NCBI GenBank assembly: GCA_964035575.1
Contig: OZ037846.1
Location: 213,501 to 277,500 of the forward strand
DNA length: 64,000 bases
DNA from: Rhynchopus sp. YZ270_cl-10
Taxonomy: Eukaryota; Euglenozoa; Diplonemea; Diplonemida; Diplonemidae
Direction: 5' to 3'
A program made the position numbers and the translations under genes. Every line of letters starts with the position of its first letter. Positions within the stretch are counted from its first letter, which is position 1. Below are positions 46,387 through 57,437 of the stretch, in pieces. The notes beneath the pieces were generated by a model, which ran no database searches, was not told the DNA's origin, and saw only the letters and a list, made by a program, of their open reading frames with translations.

Positions 46387-48120
46387 TCAGGGGTTTGCGG
46401 AACAACTCTTTGAGTAGAGCACCACAACACTGCACGTCCCAGAAGGAACTGCGTGTGCTGGTGTGCCAACCCCTCCCGCAGCTGTCCATGCCTCAGCAAC
46501 GTCAAGGTCAGACTGCTCACCACGCAGGTACCCACGCACGGCAATGTTGTACTCCTCCCAATGCTTCTCCCCACCTATCATGTACATCCACTCGTCAACT
46601 GCTCCTGCTGAATCAGCTAGCTGAGACATCACTTCCGCCACAACCTGTGCCTCACAGCCAGAGGCAACCTCCACCTTGCACGGAAGCAGACGCAGCTGGT
46701 GTTCGCACTCAGCATCGCTGAAGCACATCCTGTTGCACACCACATCACACCCCAGCATACGCCCCACACGTTCCAGCCCGTTCACATCACGCACAAGCTC
46801 CCCCACCATGCTGAACCGACGCATCACCTCACAACCCATGTCACCACGCAGCACCTTCCCAGTCGCAACACCAGCATTCACCTTCTCACAAAAGCTGCTC
46901 GCACCCTTCAGAAGCAGGCTTGCTGCGTGCAGTGCAGATGTGGCATGTGTCGCACACTGCTTCGAGGCGTTGAACGAACAGTGGATCCTGTCCCCGATGA
47001 ACACGTCCACCATCCCACGTCTTGTCTCTGTTGCCTGCAGGGTCTTCAGGAGGAGAGTGGTGAAGAAGGAGGAGTAGGTCGCACTGTCCTTCTCCAGAAA
47101 ATGCAGGGTGTCCTTCACGTTCAGTGTCAGCAGGGTTGCCTTCACCGAGGACAGACCCAGTGGCAGGCACACTGCCAAGTTCGATGCTCTCGAATGTGAA
47201 GACTCTGTGGATGTGTCTGCTGTCTCTGTCACATCACCCCCGTAGCTCTCTGAGTCCACCTTGTCCACCTCATCCTGAAAAGGCAGACACGTCTTCGGGA
47301 GGTACGCTTTGTACATGCGCAGGTTCTTCTCCAGTCTCCACAGGGCAGCAGTCATCCCCTCAGGCAGGTCACCCCCATGCACGTCCAGCATCTCCGCCAC
47401 CTGCTCCACGTCGTACCCCGCAAGAAGCGACGCAATCTCCTGCACAACGCTGATCGTGCGCCTCATTGACTCCTGCTCCTTCAGCACATCGTGCGCAAAC
47501 CTGCGTGTCACGAAGAAGTCGATCAGGAAGACACCAATAGAGGGAAGGGAGCCTAGTGGGGGAAATGGTTTCTTGCAGGGAAGGAACTCGCAGTCTGTTT
47601 CGATCCTGAATTTCTCTCTCCTGCTGTGTTCACCTTCGTACGGTGGCAACCCAGGAAGGTCAAGCAAACCAAACCTGAAGGATTCCTCACATGACATCAG
47701 GAGAAGCCACACCACTATCATAGCAACGAAGCCTGCACTGTACCGTTCCGCGACTTGCATCACAAGCAACAGGTCCACACCCACGATGAGAAGTGGCCAA
47801 CTAGAATAACTAAGTGCACGTGTGTCCAAATCCCACATGAATATACAAATGACGAACAAGTACAACATACCCACCACGAACCTGGTGTGCAGTTGCTGCT
47901 TGCAGAGCACCTTACCAACAACAAACCAGCAGCCAATGTTAAAGATACACACCCCTATTATGTTAAGGTTGAGTCCTTGCAGGTAGTACCCGGTTGACCA
48001 ATTAGTGAAGAGATTCGCGGCACTCGCGGCCGCACAGAACGCAAACATGATGGTGCGCTTCTTCACCTCGTCAGCACTGAGAGACCCGTCAATGGTCAGT
48101 GCGCTGTTCAGGCACCGCAT
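46387..48120 (-). CDS. Six-helix membrane protein with class III cyclase-like domain, array copy 7
   Basis: 577 residues, ATG at 48120; this is the most upstream member. Helix 1 (FCAAASAANLF) is the type of copy 2, but it continues TNWSTGYYLQG, close to the SWSYGYY of copy 3. The linker (DSESYGGDVTETADTSTESS) is related to copies 2 and 3. It has AVCLPLG where the others have PVCLPLG or PVCVPLG. The cyclase-like domain matches the array. Confidence 0.82.
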   Translation of the reverse strand: MRCLNSALTIDGSLSADEVKKRTIMFAFCAAASAANLFTNWSTGYYLQGLNLNIIGVCIFNIGCWFVVGKVLCKQQLHTRFVVGMLYLFVICIFMWDLDTRALSYSSWPLLIVGVDLLLVMQVAERYSAGFVAMIVVWLLLMSCEESFRFGLLDLPGLPPYEGEHSRREKFRIETDCEFLPCKKPFPPLGSLPSIGVFLIDFFVTRRFAHDVLKEQESMRRTISVVQEIASLLAGYDVEQVAEMLDVHGGDLPEGMTAALWRLEKNLRMYKAYLPKTCLPFQDEVDKVDSESYGGDVTETADTSTESSHSRASNLAVCLPLGLSSVKATLLTLNVKDTLHFLEKDSATYSSFFTTLLLKTLQATETRRGMVDVFIGDRIHCSFNASKQCATHATSALHAASLLLKGASSFCEKVNAGVATGKVLRGDMGCEVMRRFSMVGELVRDVNGLERVGRMLGCDVVCNRMCFSDAECEHQLRLLPCKVEVASGCEAQVVAEVMSQLADSAGAVDEWMYMIGGEKHWEEYNIAVRGYLRGEQSDLDVAEAWTAAGGVGTPAHAVPSGTCSVVVLYSKSCSANP

Positions 48121-48871
48121 CGTTGGGCTTTTGATCCTCACAAACCTTTGCTATGTGTGGAGCAGGGGTGTGTGGATGTGTGTTGTGTGCACTGGTGGGT
48201 GGTGTGGGTTCTGTGTTGGGAGATGGACGTAACCACCACGCTGAATATGCCTCCTGCACCTCATCCTGAAACGGCAGGCACGTCTTCGGAGGTACGCTTT
48301 GCACCTCCTCGGGTTGTTCTCGCCAAGGTCAGAATGTGTAACTAGGAAGGTACCCACGCACCACTGTGTTGTGCTGCTCCCTTTCTTCTCATCTGTGCAG
48401 CTGCTGACTATCAATGTGTGGACCTAGGTGGGTGTCCGTGTCTCTGGAGGGGGGAGGAAAAAAACTGGGTACTGAGTATTCGTCTTGCTTTCATCTGAGA
48501 TAACCGTTCCCCCCCCACAGCTTAATGTCGGGAGGGCCTTCCTTAATGTTTAACTACCTCCCCCACCGCCCCCCACCCCTCCTTATTATTTGCCTTGTAC
48601 TTTCCGAGGCAAGAGCAAGGCCGCTCACACCCTCCCCAACTCTCCACTTTTTTTTCTCGCTATTCTTTTTTCAATCAATCAAGGATAGAGCGCGAACCCA
48701 TCAAGCACTCTGAGTATTTCAAACAAAAAAAGCAAAAAATCACTAAACAAACAAAGACCTGAAGCGTGATCGTCATCGACTCACCAAAGAAATCGCGCCG
48801 AATGCTTATGTGCACACACAACAGAACCTCGAGAGACAATGCAGCAAAATATTTGGCATTTTTTGACGTCA
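48121..48871. promoter_or_regulatory. Conserved upstream block of the cyclase-like array (copy 7 example)
   Basis: Bases 48121-48545 are almost identical to the blocks before copies 2-6. It starts with a GT-rich stretch (GTGTGTGGATGTGTGTTGTG) that on the minus strand is a CA-rich tract ending CACACATAG just before the start, usable as a splice acceptor. At about 48250-48320 it holds a ~70-bp fragment of the gene's own coding sequence (the KAYLPKTCLPFQDEV segment), one base shorter and so out of frame. The block's strong conservation in otherwise diverged spacers suggests it carries expression signals; that is inference. The remainder to 48871 is spacer. Confidence 0.55.
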
Positions 48872-50769
48872 TCAAGCCGAGATCGGTGTTCCCAGCGTCT
48901 CCCACGCCGCGCCCTGCACACCCGCAGGGCCGTCAGCACCCTTCTTCAGCGAGATCTCCACCTTCGGCTCCTTGATCTCAACCTTGCATTGGGTGGGGTC
49001 CACCTTGCCAGCAAGGTTCAGGTTCAAGCTGAACTCCTGTACAGATGTTAGTTGGGGTTTATTTTTTGAACAGTTTGATAAAAATGACCTAAGCCTCCCT
49101 TGGGCACCTTGAAAAATACCGACAAAAGATCAGTCATGAAAAAGCAACTAAAAAGTAAAAATACAAAACTCACATAAAATATGGGGTTGATAATTTCCAG
49201 CTTGTATCCTCTGTCGCAGTTCGGGATAAGGCTATTTCCCCCTATTGACTCTCATTGTGTGTAACGGGAGAGGTTCCCTTCAATGCAGAGAGGGTACAGG
49301 ATTAGTTGAAAGGTGCTTTTATTTCCCAACCCAACAACAACAATATAGCGTGAAGACAATAAATAAAATCAAAGCGGAATAAATTTTTTAGGTTTTGTGA
49401 GGCACTCAACGAGTGTGCCGGCTCTGTGGCGTCACGGAGCCACCAACACTCCCCAGTCATTTTTCCTGCGCATCCAGGAAAACTCGCAGTATGCGACCAG
49501 GCAAAAAAAAAAAAAAACGCAGCTCGGTCGTGCTGCATGCAAAAGCAAACGAAAAGGTGTTCCAGAGATGAATTGAAGCCTCTCGTGCTTGGTCACCTTT
49601 TTGGTGGCACACAAATCGTTTTCCGATACATCACGACTGTAATCAGGGGTACTTTTTCTGGAACAAAATTAGCAAAATGCGAATCGCAAAAAATTCGCAA
49701 AAAAAAATCGGTCCACATACCTTTCCGTCAAAGAAGAGCGTCACGAACATCTGTGTGTCGCTCACGAAGAACGTCGACTTCGAAGGGTCCACCTGTGAAA
49801 CAAGAAATGAAGACAAAGTGTACAGTGGAGAAAACATAACGCAGCAATGTCCCTATTTTTTGGGGGGAACTTAGCCATGATGGCAAATTCACATACCTTC
49901 TTCGCGTAAATGTTAAGCGTGAGGTTGGGTCCAACCTGGAAGAAGTCGTGCCTGCAGGGTGCCTTCTTGGCCATGCCTGCGCTGGCTTCGCTGAACGCAC
50001 AGGTCTCGGGTCCGTCTCTGCATCCGGGGATGGCACGGAACTCGTCGAAGTCGTACTTCTTGTTGCGCTCGCAGCAGGACCAGTACTTGTAGGTCTCGTG
50101 GAAGACCGCCTGCCCCGGGTGGTGCGAGCACACTGCCTCCAGCGACGCAGGCCCCGTGTACGTGTTCGAGCACCCGTTGCGCACGCACTCCTTCCCCATC
50201 GCCACCTCCGTGCTCTCCTCCTCTGCGGTCTTCCCAGCATTCGCCTCGACCCACTTCTCAAAGGCACGCGTTGCGCCCGGTGAGACAGTGAGAGGCATGG
50301 CCATGAGACCCACCTCCTCCTTCTTCACCTCGACCTTCAGGATCTGTGCAAGCGCGTCGTACGCTGCCTGGGCCTCTTCGAAGCTCTGTTATGTGGATGC
50401 GTGGGAAGAGGGGGAGGAGAGGAGGAGAGGGTACTACCCCAAAGTGGAGTGGGGGGTTCGGACGTCGGGGGGGTGGCAGCCCTTCTGTGGTGCTGTGTGT
50501 GTCATTGGTTCATTGGTTAAATGTACTATGTCATGATTCGTGGTCCGCCGGAGTCCGCCCGGCGGACTATGAAGTGTGTATTGTTGTGGACTAATAGGAG
50601 GAAAACTAGCTGGGGGGTTTTTTTCCAGCCACAGCGTGTATTGTGCGTGGGTGGTGTATGTGTGTGTGGGTACCTGGTTGGTCTTGGCGTACTCGGCAAA
50701 CCCGAGGAGGGCCAGTTTTGCGTCCCCGTCGTAGTGCGACAGCACCTGCGCAATCGCTGCGTCTGCCAT
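48872..50769 (-). CDS. CHORD + CS domain protein (RAR1/CHORDC1/melusin family), four exons
   Basis: Exons are 50674-50769, 49897-50385, 49721-49792 and 48872-49036, all joined in phase 0, giving 273 residues. The introns begin GTACCC, GTATGT and GTATGT and end AACAG, CACAG and TACAG. The N-terminal ~90 residues are helical. A single CHORD zinc domain (about 96-160) shows the Cys/His pattern CVRNGC, CSHHPG, FHETYKYWSCC and PGCRDG. A CS (p23-like) domain (about 175-255) begins CRHDFFQVGPNLTLNIYAKK and ends VEIKEPKVEISLKK, split over exons 2-4. CHORD-CS proteins bind HSP90 with SGT1 and act in stress or immunity. Relatives usually have two CHORDs, so one is a reduced form. Intron 3 (684 bases) holds an AAGCCTCTCGTGCTT repeat near 49576. 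Confidence 0.9.
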
Positions 50770-50816
50770 GGTTTCGGCTGTGTTGTCGTGGGGGCCTGTT
50801 GTGGTGTGTAAAAAAT

Positions 50817-51085
50817 AAAGTTGACTTGAAAATACAGCCCTCTCTGTGAACAGTGCACCCTTGGGTACACCGGCGTACCGCCACCTCCCCCAGGATGGCC
50901 CTCAACACCATACAAGAGTAGTATTGGATCAGTAGACCGCTCCTTTGTTGCTTGCCAAGGTCATAAGATGCCACTACGAGAAAACACCGGGAAAAATTTT
51001 GTCGTGCGTAGGAAGGATTCTTCTGGTGGTGGGTGTACCCCCCCCCCAACTATGCTTGTCCTACACATCCATTTTGAGGTGTACA
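50817..51085 (+). repeat. Dispersed repeat, long form of the GTTGACTTGAA family
   Basis: It begins GTTGACTTGAAAATACAGCC and ends CATCCATTTTGAGGTGTACATC. The two ends match the ~110-bp copies at 5318 and 61205, but the middle here is about 150 bp longer. The short forms may be deletion derivatives. Confidence 0.5.
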
Positions 51086-51360
51086 TCTAGCTGATATGCG
51101 CTCTGCCTCCTATCAAAGATGAATGAAAATCATCATTAAAGCCAGAAGAGTCATTAGGCCTGATAAATAGGATCCGATTGGGAGTCCTTTTGGATCCCAT
51201 TTTGCGTGTGGGAGAAAGCTATAATGGAGAATCTCTGAGTCGCTAATCAGGGCGGAAAGAAAAGAGGGGGAAAAAGTGGTGTTTGGCATTCGGGTAAAGA
51301 GAGAGGCAGAGAGGAGTGTATGGTTTTAGAGAAGTCTCCCCTTTTCTTGTTGTTACGGTG

Positions 51361-51440
51361 CTTTTTTTTTGATAAATTGTTGGAGTAGTGTAGTTGTCTC
51401 CGTTGTGTTGCTACAGTTTTGTGCAATCTCCACTGTACTG
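51361..51440 (-). repeat. Stem-loop repeat (GATAAATTGTTGGAGTAGTG type)
   Basis: A T run is followed by the same sequence as 18449-18527 and 52694-52775, with a few changes. It lies next to the 3' end of the LINE fragment. Confidence 0.65.
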
Positions 51441-51469
51441 TTCTGTTTTTTTGCAGAGAAAACAAAGAA

Positions 51470-52464
51470 AAGTTTATAAGATGATCCTAAGCCTCTCGTG
51501 CTCAGTCACCTTATCATATTCGTTATCGCACAGCTTCAGCTGCGCTGGCTTCTACAAGTTTGTTGTCAGGGATGATGTCATTTCCCCAGCCGGAGTTCGT
51601 AATTTTGGCACGTCCGATGACGTGTTCGAGCATGTGCATAGTGTAGCGCGGGTACGTAAAAACTGGGCGACGGTCGTAGCCAATAAGTCCGGGTGCGCCA
51701 ATGGACCGGAGGCCCCGTGAGGAGGAGATGGCAGATGCGGGAAATGGGTTTTGAATCCCAAGGGCTTTGCACAGGCGGTGAAGCTTGTTGAGCAATGTGC
51801 GCAAGGCGGCGGCCCGTTCTCTAATGTTAGAGGTTGGCCGGAGAACGTAGATCCTGTGGAAAATTTCCAGGTCAATGGCAAGTTCCACGCATGTCACAGG
51901 CAGGTTGGCGGTGCTCCATTTCAGGGAGGAGGCCCATAGGAGCATTTGCTTCAGTTCGCGGCGCTTCTGCTTGCATCTCGGATCATCGTCCTTCCCAAAG
52001 AAAGGGGCGAGCTGCCGGTAGATGGCCTCCTGGTATGGGGGCGCATCGAACACTTCAAAGTCCATACGCCATGGGTGGCGTGCAGGCGCTGTGGTCGTCC
52101 GCGAGGACAGGTGATCATCTACTGCGGTGGTGACGTCCAGCAGGTATCTTTGCATGTCGGTTACTACGTGCTTGGGCGTGTTCGTGGGAGCTATGCCATG
52201 CATAGCCAGGCAACTCGGGGTGTTCGGGCCGATCCTGTCGAGGAGAGGGCGGTGCGCTTCCTTCACGTTAGCAGACACAGTGTGCGGGCAAGTCCACAGC
52301 AGGTGCTTCGCCAGCCCGGAGGTTGGTGTGAGGCATAAGGGGCACTGATTCACTTCGAGGTGTATGCCACCTCTCTTTGTTGACTCGTATAGGCACAGCA
52401 CCGTAGGGTGCGCGAAACAAAAAAAAAACAAAAAAAGGGTTGAGTTTAAAAGAAGCTTATACAA
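51470..52464 (-). mobile_element. 5'-truncated LINE (non-LTR retrotransposon), C-terminal part
   Basis: A minus-strand frame (51523 to about 52390) encodes the end of a LINE ORF2. It has the CCHC motif of LINE C-termini (CPLC, then HLLWTC) followed by ~230 residues rich in Leu and Arg (DLEIFHRIYVLRP, RTLLNKLHRLCKALG). No RT palm motif is present, so the copy is 5'-truncated near 52395-52460. The first residues of the open frame (a Phe-rich run) come from the flank. After the stop, a ~45-bp tail (51470-51520) with CTAAGC/GCTTAG-like hairpin arms also occurs alone at 62618-62661 and in part at 5429 and 59497, suggesting those are tail-only relics. The clade is not determined. Confidence 0.72.
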
Positions 52465-53165
52465 TAAGCCTCAGTCTCTCTCTCTCTCTCTCGCCCTTAG
52501 TTATCCTAACAAAAAGTGTGACTGCGTTTCTTTTTATTTTTTCGTGAATCTTACAAAAGCCATATTTGGTTGGAAAACCAAAAATCCGGTAGAAAATAAT
52601 GCAAAAAGGTAAAGAGAACAACAGGGGGTGAATAGTCATCTTATAAGGAAGCACAAAAGGGGAGAAAGAGTTTCGGGTTTTTGAAAAACTTTACCATTCT
52701 TTTTGAAAAATTGTTGGAGTAGTGTAGTTGCCTCGGTTGTGTTGCCACAGTTGTGCAATCTCCACTGTCTTTTTTAGGGAACGGAGCATGCACGGTCCTC
52801 TGGAAGCTCCAACGGAGTCGGTGGGGCTAAAGAGGAAGTTGCCTTTCCTAAACGTGCACAACTGGCTCATAATGGAGGTGTCGTCACTCACCTATATCAT
52901 TGAAATACCATCGCTTACCAATGGTACACTCCAAATACTGTTGCCCCCAGGTTTTGTTTTCAAAAAAATGGCTGGAAAAAAGGGAGACGTTGTAACGTCC
53001 CCAATTACGGTGTCTACCCCACCAAAGAAATACATTGTTGGTGCTCCTGACGACCCCGTATTGCGTACTTCTTGCGTCCTTAGTGCGTAGATAGTTGGCG
53101 CCGAACTTAATTTTTTTTTGGATTTTCTGGGGTACCAAGTATTCACCTCCAGGTGAAAACATCTT
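52465..53165. other. Spacer between the LINE fragment and the phosphodiesterase gene
   Basis: A CT run lies near 52475-52500 and a stem-loop repeat at 52694-52775. No gene is seen. Confidence 0.6.
52694..52775 (-). repeat. Stem-loop repeat (GTTGGAGTAGTG type)
   Basis: Nearly identical to 18449-18527 over the whole TTGTTGG...CTCCACTGTC stretch. It is followed by a T run. Confidence 0.65.
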
Positions 53166-56100
53166 TTAATCATCAGAAACAGATCTTCGTCTGCCCTTAA
53201 ATGAGGGTCGTGTGGGTAGCGCTACGTCGCACGTCTCCTTCCAGTAGGCGAGGTTTGTGTCTAGGTTGTCGAGCATGGGCTTGAGTGGTGCGTAGGAATC
53301 CACTAAGGTGGAGAAGAGGGGTCGCACGACAAACTCGCTGAAGCCCTTTTGGCAGCGTCCGATGTCTGCGTCCTTGTCGCAGAAGGGTGAGACGGGAAGC
53401 TCGCATTCCTCCTCCTGTTTGCCTTGCTCGCGGAACTCTTTCATGACACGCTTTGCCCAGTCGACGCTGACCTGTTTAGGCTTTGTAGGGTTGCTGATGT
53501 CGGCCGCGTGGATGATGGATTTAAACATCAACAATTTGTCCTCCGTTGTTGACATAAAATCTATCGCAGCGGGATCGTCTTTGACCGCCTGCAGCCGTGC
53601 CTTGAGTTCACCTAGACCACGGAAGTGGTGTTTCATGTCGGTTCCTAATACGTGGTTGATCATGCTCTCGCGGATGACGCGCTGTTCCAGGTCGGTGAAC
53701 ATATCGAGGATGGAGTATGTCTCGACACGGAGGAGCTGGAATGTGAGGAAGAGGTGGTGGTTCTCGAGTACGCTTTGGTCGTTGAAGTGCAGTGCGATGT
53801 CGTCTTTGGTGTTCACGAGGAAGGCGTTGTTGACACCCTGTTGGGGGGTGGGTGGGTGAGGGAAGGTGTTTCCAAAGGGAAAACGCTCAAAAACAACGCC
53901 TTGTTGATTGCGTTTGTCGCAAAAATAAATACGAAAGGGGCAAAGGACAGTATCGTACCCCCGGGTTTGACTTTTGGACAGTAACCACAAGGTTAACGAG
54001 AAAGACCGTTCAGAACCACAACGTTTGCATTTTGGTTAGAATCACAGATTTCTAATATGAAAAGATGCGGCTTCTATTTGTCAAGCTTTATATTTGAAAA
54101 TATCATTGATGTAGAAAGTATTGTGTGAATAAGGATTTTTTTGTTTCGACCCGCATACCGGATGGTCATAGTCATGCACGACAGCGGCCAGCAGGATCGC
54201 TATTGTGTCCACATCCGACATCTTCGGCACAATCCCTGCCGTGTTGATCATCCAATGCACCGTCTGCAGCACATCCGCCGCGTGTATCGTATTATGATAG
54301 TAGTTCTCTCTGTGGTACCCTGCCTGCACCTTGCTCAGAAACTGTATAAGACGGTGCATCAACTCGGGAGTACCGAAGTACTTTTGGAAGAACCGGTATT
54401 TCGAAAATATGTTCATCGCAACCTGCACAAGCACACCACCCGCATCCTCTGAGACTGCCGCCACATCGAACACATTGAACGCCAAAGAGTCTAAATGCGG
54501 TACATCCAGCCCCAGCACCCTGCTCGGCGCGGTATCCACCCCAAACCCTCCCCCCACCTTTGCCGTCGCCACCTCCTTTTTCCTCCTTGAGGCGCTCATC
54601 GCTTCTCCATCACTCTCGCTGTCGCTTCCATGACCCTCCTCCTTCTCGCACACCCCTTGGCTGGCGTATGTATCCGAAAGGAATTTCGCAACATCTCCGT
54701 CAAGTGTCCCGCCTACATACTCCACCTGGTAGATGTTGGGTGTCGACATCAGAAGGTCGACTGCTTTGGCAAGGGTACGGCAATGTTCTATCGAAGCATT
54801 TGGCAGTGCTTCTGCATCTTCTTTGGCACGTTTGAGAAGCATAACTAAATGGTCATACGGTGAGGCAAAGGTTGGTCCTATCGCTTTGAGAGAAGGTTGG
54901 AGCTGTACTTGAAGGAGTTTGTCTGAAGCAGGCTCGGTGGCGAGTAGACAGTTTCCTGTCTCACTGTGCAGTGCTAACCCCATGACATGACGTATCTTCA
55001 CCGCCATTTCGCACTCCCCCTCCTCAGTCTGAACCTTCATAGACGACTGCAGTGAAGTAACCTGCCCAGAATAGACTCGCTTCAGTTCATTCCACACCAA
55101 CTGAACCTTCGCAAGCCTGCTATTCCCTGTATCCGCGATATAAAGAAGCAAATTGTTTGCATCTGATATGACAGAAGTAGGGTTCTTAAATCGCGATTCT
55201 GTTGAAACCCCATCCGCTCGCCCAGGCTCCCCGGGACTACCGTTGAGGACGAGGGGGGTGTGTTTTAACGCACCTTGCCCTTGCCCGGAGATGTTCGCGA
55301 GGTAGACACAATGCCGGTCTGCGTCGGTAACGAAAAGCCAGGAAGGAGGAAGATGCGCTAAATTCATATAAATCGAGAGTTGCGCTTCCTGGGGAGGTGG
55401 TGCTGCCTGCACCTCGTTGGAACACATGAAAGGCAGTTTCTGGCATTCGGTTGCAATGCGTGCTTCAGTAATGATTTTATAGAGCTCTGCCCTCTTCTCT
55501 TCGGTGTGCCCGGTAAACCCATGGTCGCCTCTGTTCATGATAGGCTTGCAGGTCCAGGTGACCGGATCCACGCAGAGGACAGTGTGGTTTGTGAGGTCCG
55601 TTACGTAAAGTTTGGCGCGAATGGCAAGAATTCCCCCGAGGTATTGGATGGGTCCTTGGAGCGCGCCTTGGGTGAGGCGGGGGTAGTGTGTGGTAACGTT
55701 GCCTCGCATGTCGACTTCGCGGATTGTGTTGCGGTCGGTCACCCAGAGGCGTTGGTTCCAGTGGCAGAGGCCCATGGCATGGCCGAAGGCGGCTTCGATG
55801 CCTTGGCCGTCGCGGGCTTCCCAGCAGACGTAAGGGTTTCCTGCGAGGATGCGTGGTGCGGGGATACCCTCCGCAGCAGGGAGGAACGGCTCGAAGGATT
55901 TGTAGCAGCGTGGAAGGAGCACTGCGGTGGCACTGTTTTTGATGTGCGCGAAGACGGTGTGGTCGCCGATCAGAACGTCGTAGCTGCTGGAGAAGTCGAT
56001 GTCCGCAAGAAGCGCGTCGTTGCAGAAAAAGGCAACCTTTTTGTGATAAAAATTCACCACAGTGGTGATAGTACACACAGCAGTATTAGACTCCCCAGGG

Positions 56101-57437
56101 GTTGCGTGGTCCGTTGCGACAGCCGATGAGGTGATTGTTAAAGATTGCAGAAACGGCTCCTCATCTGACTCCACCTCAACGGTGCCAAATTCTTGGAAAT
56201 TGACTCTCTTAAAGTCCATCTTTTTGCCACCTTTTTCCTTGCTTTTTGGTTCGCACCTTTTCTTTGGGATAGGTTGCGCAGTATCAAACTGTTTTTCACA
56301 GGACCGCCTCCGTTTAAAAGCTCTGGTCACATCATAAGGTAGTACAACAGCCTTGCTCAGAACATTCCCTTCCGCGCCTTTCCAATGCACTTTGAACTGA
56401 TTCGCCGCAGTCGGCTTGACGCACGCAAGGAAGTCCGGTATGCCTCCGGACCTGCTGTGGTTGCTGTCCCCCCCTACATTGCTCACCACCCCGATACAGG
56501 TGTTCCATATATCCGTACACTGGACATGCCAGCAGTGGATTCCCTCGGAGAATGCGGCGGAGCCTTTCACGCAAGCATCAACCGAGCTGTTCGCGAGGCA
56601 TGCAGCGCTCCCATTTTCTTTGAGTTGGAGGGAATGCGGGACACGAGACGGCATTGCTTCCCATGTATAGCAGGACGGTACACCTTCTTCTGCCTGCAGC
56701 TGCCTCGCATCCTCCGCACGCTCTGCAAGCTGCGAGACCCTCCGGAAGTTTTCGTCCTCCACCGAAAAGACGGCCTTCTCAATTGTGTTCTTCCTGATGT
56801 AATACAAAGCACCTTCTACGTTGATCACTGCACACAACGACGACAGACTCGGCACATTCATGCTCTGCGACAACGTGCTTTGAGGGGGCCTGAACGACCC
56901 AAACGTACTGCTCTCCAGAGGCAACACGTGGTTGTCAAATGAATCCCCAGCAAACCCTGAGTTAAACAGCTCGAACGTTTCAAGCATCTGCAGACGGTGG
57001 TGCTTGGGGAGCGTCAAATCCGGAAAGTCATCTCCATAGGCACTTTCCGCAAACGAATCGCTCTCGGACGTATGCGAGGTCAGGTTAGCACTCTCCTTCT
57101 GAGGACACCCTGGGGTCGTCATATCCAAATGCATTCTTAAGTTGCGACTAGACATCTTATAACATGCCGCCAACGCTGGAGACGTTGGGCTCCCTATAGC
57201 AATCGGTGGGCAAGGTACCAACGGTTGGGTCAAGCTAGACAGCGAAGGTGTACGCGGTAGAGGGGTCAGCGGTGAGTGGACCTGATTTGACTGAGAGCGT
57301 CCGGCTGGACGTTTCGGGGTCGCTAAAGAGGGTGTTCTGTACACGGGTATGGAGGAGGAGCGAGCGGTTTGAGCAATTTTTGCATTTGACCCTGACCTGC
57401 TCAGATACCGTGTCATCGAGCTGGGAGGGTCCGACAT
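53166..57437 (-). CDS. Cyclic nucleotide phosphodiesterase with NHL-type propeller and possible SPRY domain
   Basis: Exons are 54159-57437 and 53166-53837 around a 321-base intron (GTATGC...AACAG, phase 0), giving 1316 residues. The join rebuilds the catalytic HDYDHP-GVNNAFL block. The class I PDE domain (about 1000-1310) has metal ligands His1052 (HNTIHAADV), His1088/Asp1089 and Asp1206 (IIHAADIS), and the purine-clamp Gln1256 (CQKGFSEF). Upstream, residues about 525-780 hold NHL-like propeller repeats (LAGNPYVCWEARDGQG; GRADGVSTESRFKNPTS; YIADTGNSRLAKV). Residues about 270-510 look like a B30.2/SPRY fold interrupted by a basic, nuclear-signal-like insert. The first 200 residues are Ser/Pro-rich. 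No membrane segment, GAF or PAS domain is seen. It would hydrolyse cAMP or cGMP; specificity cannot be read. The SPRY call is tentative; NHL is fair; PDE is firm. Confidence 0.93.

Larger units (their letters stand above)
50770..51469. other. Spacer upstream of the CHORD gene, mostly repeats
   Basis: A CACACCACAACAG acceptor-like site (minus strand) lies about 30 bases before the ATG. A long member of the GTTGACTTGAA repeat family covers 50817-51085, and a stem-loop repeat lies at 51361-51440. No gene is seen. Confidence 0.6.

Noticed and set aside
50434-51049. ORFs extending the first CHORD exon into the intron and the region upstream of the gene
   Set aside because: The GTACCC donor joins exon 1 to exon 2 in phase 0 and restores a continuous helical protein; the other frames are proline- and threonine-rich noise.
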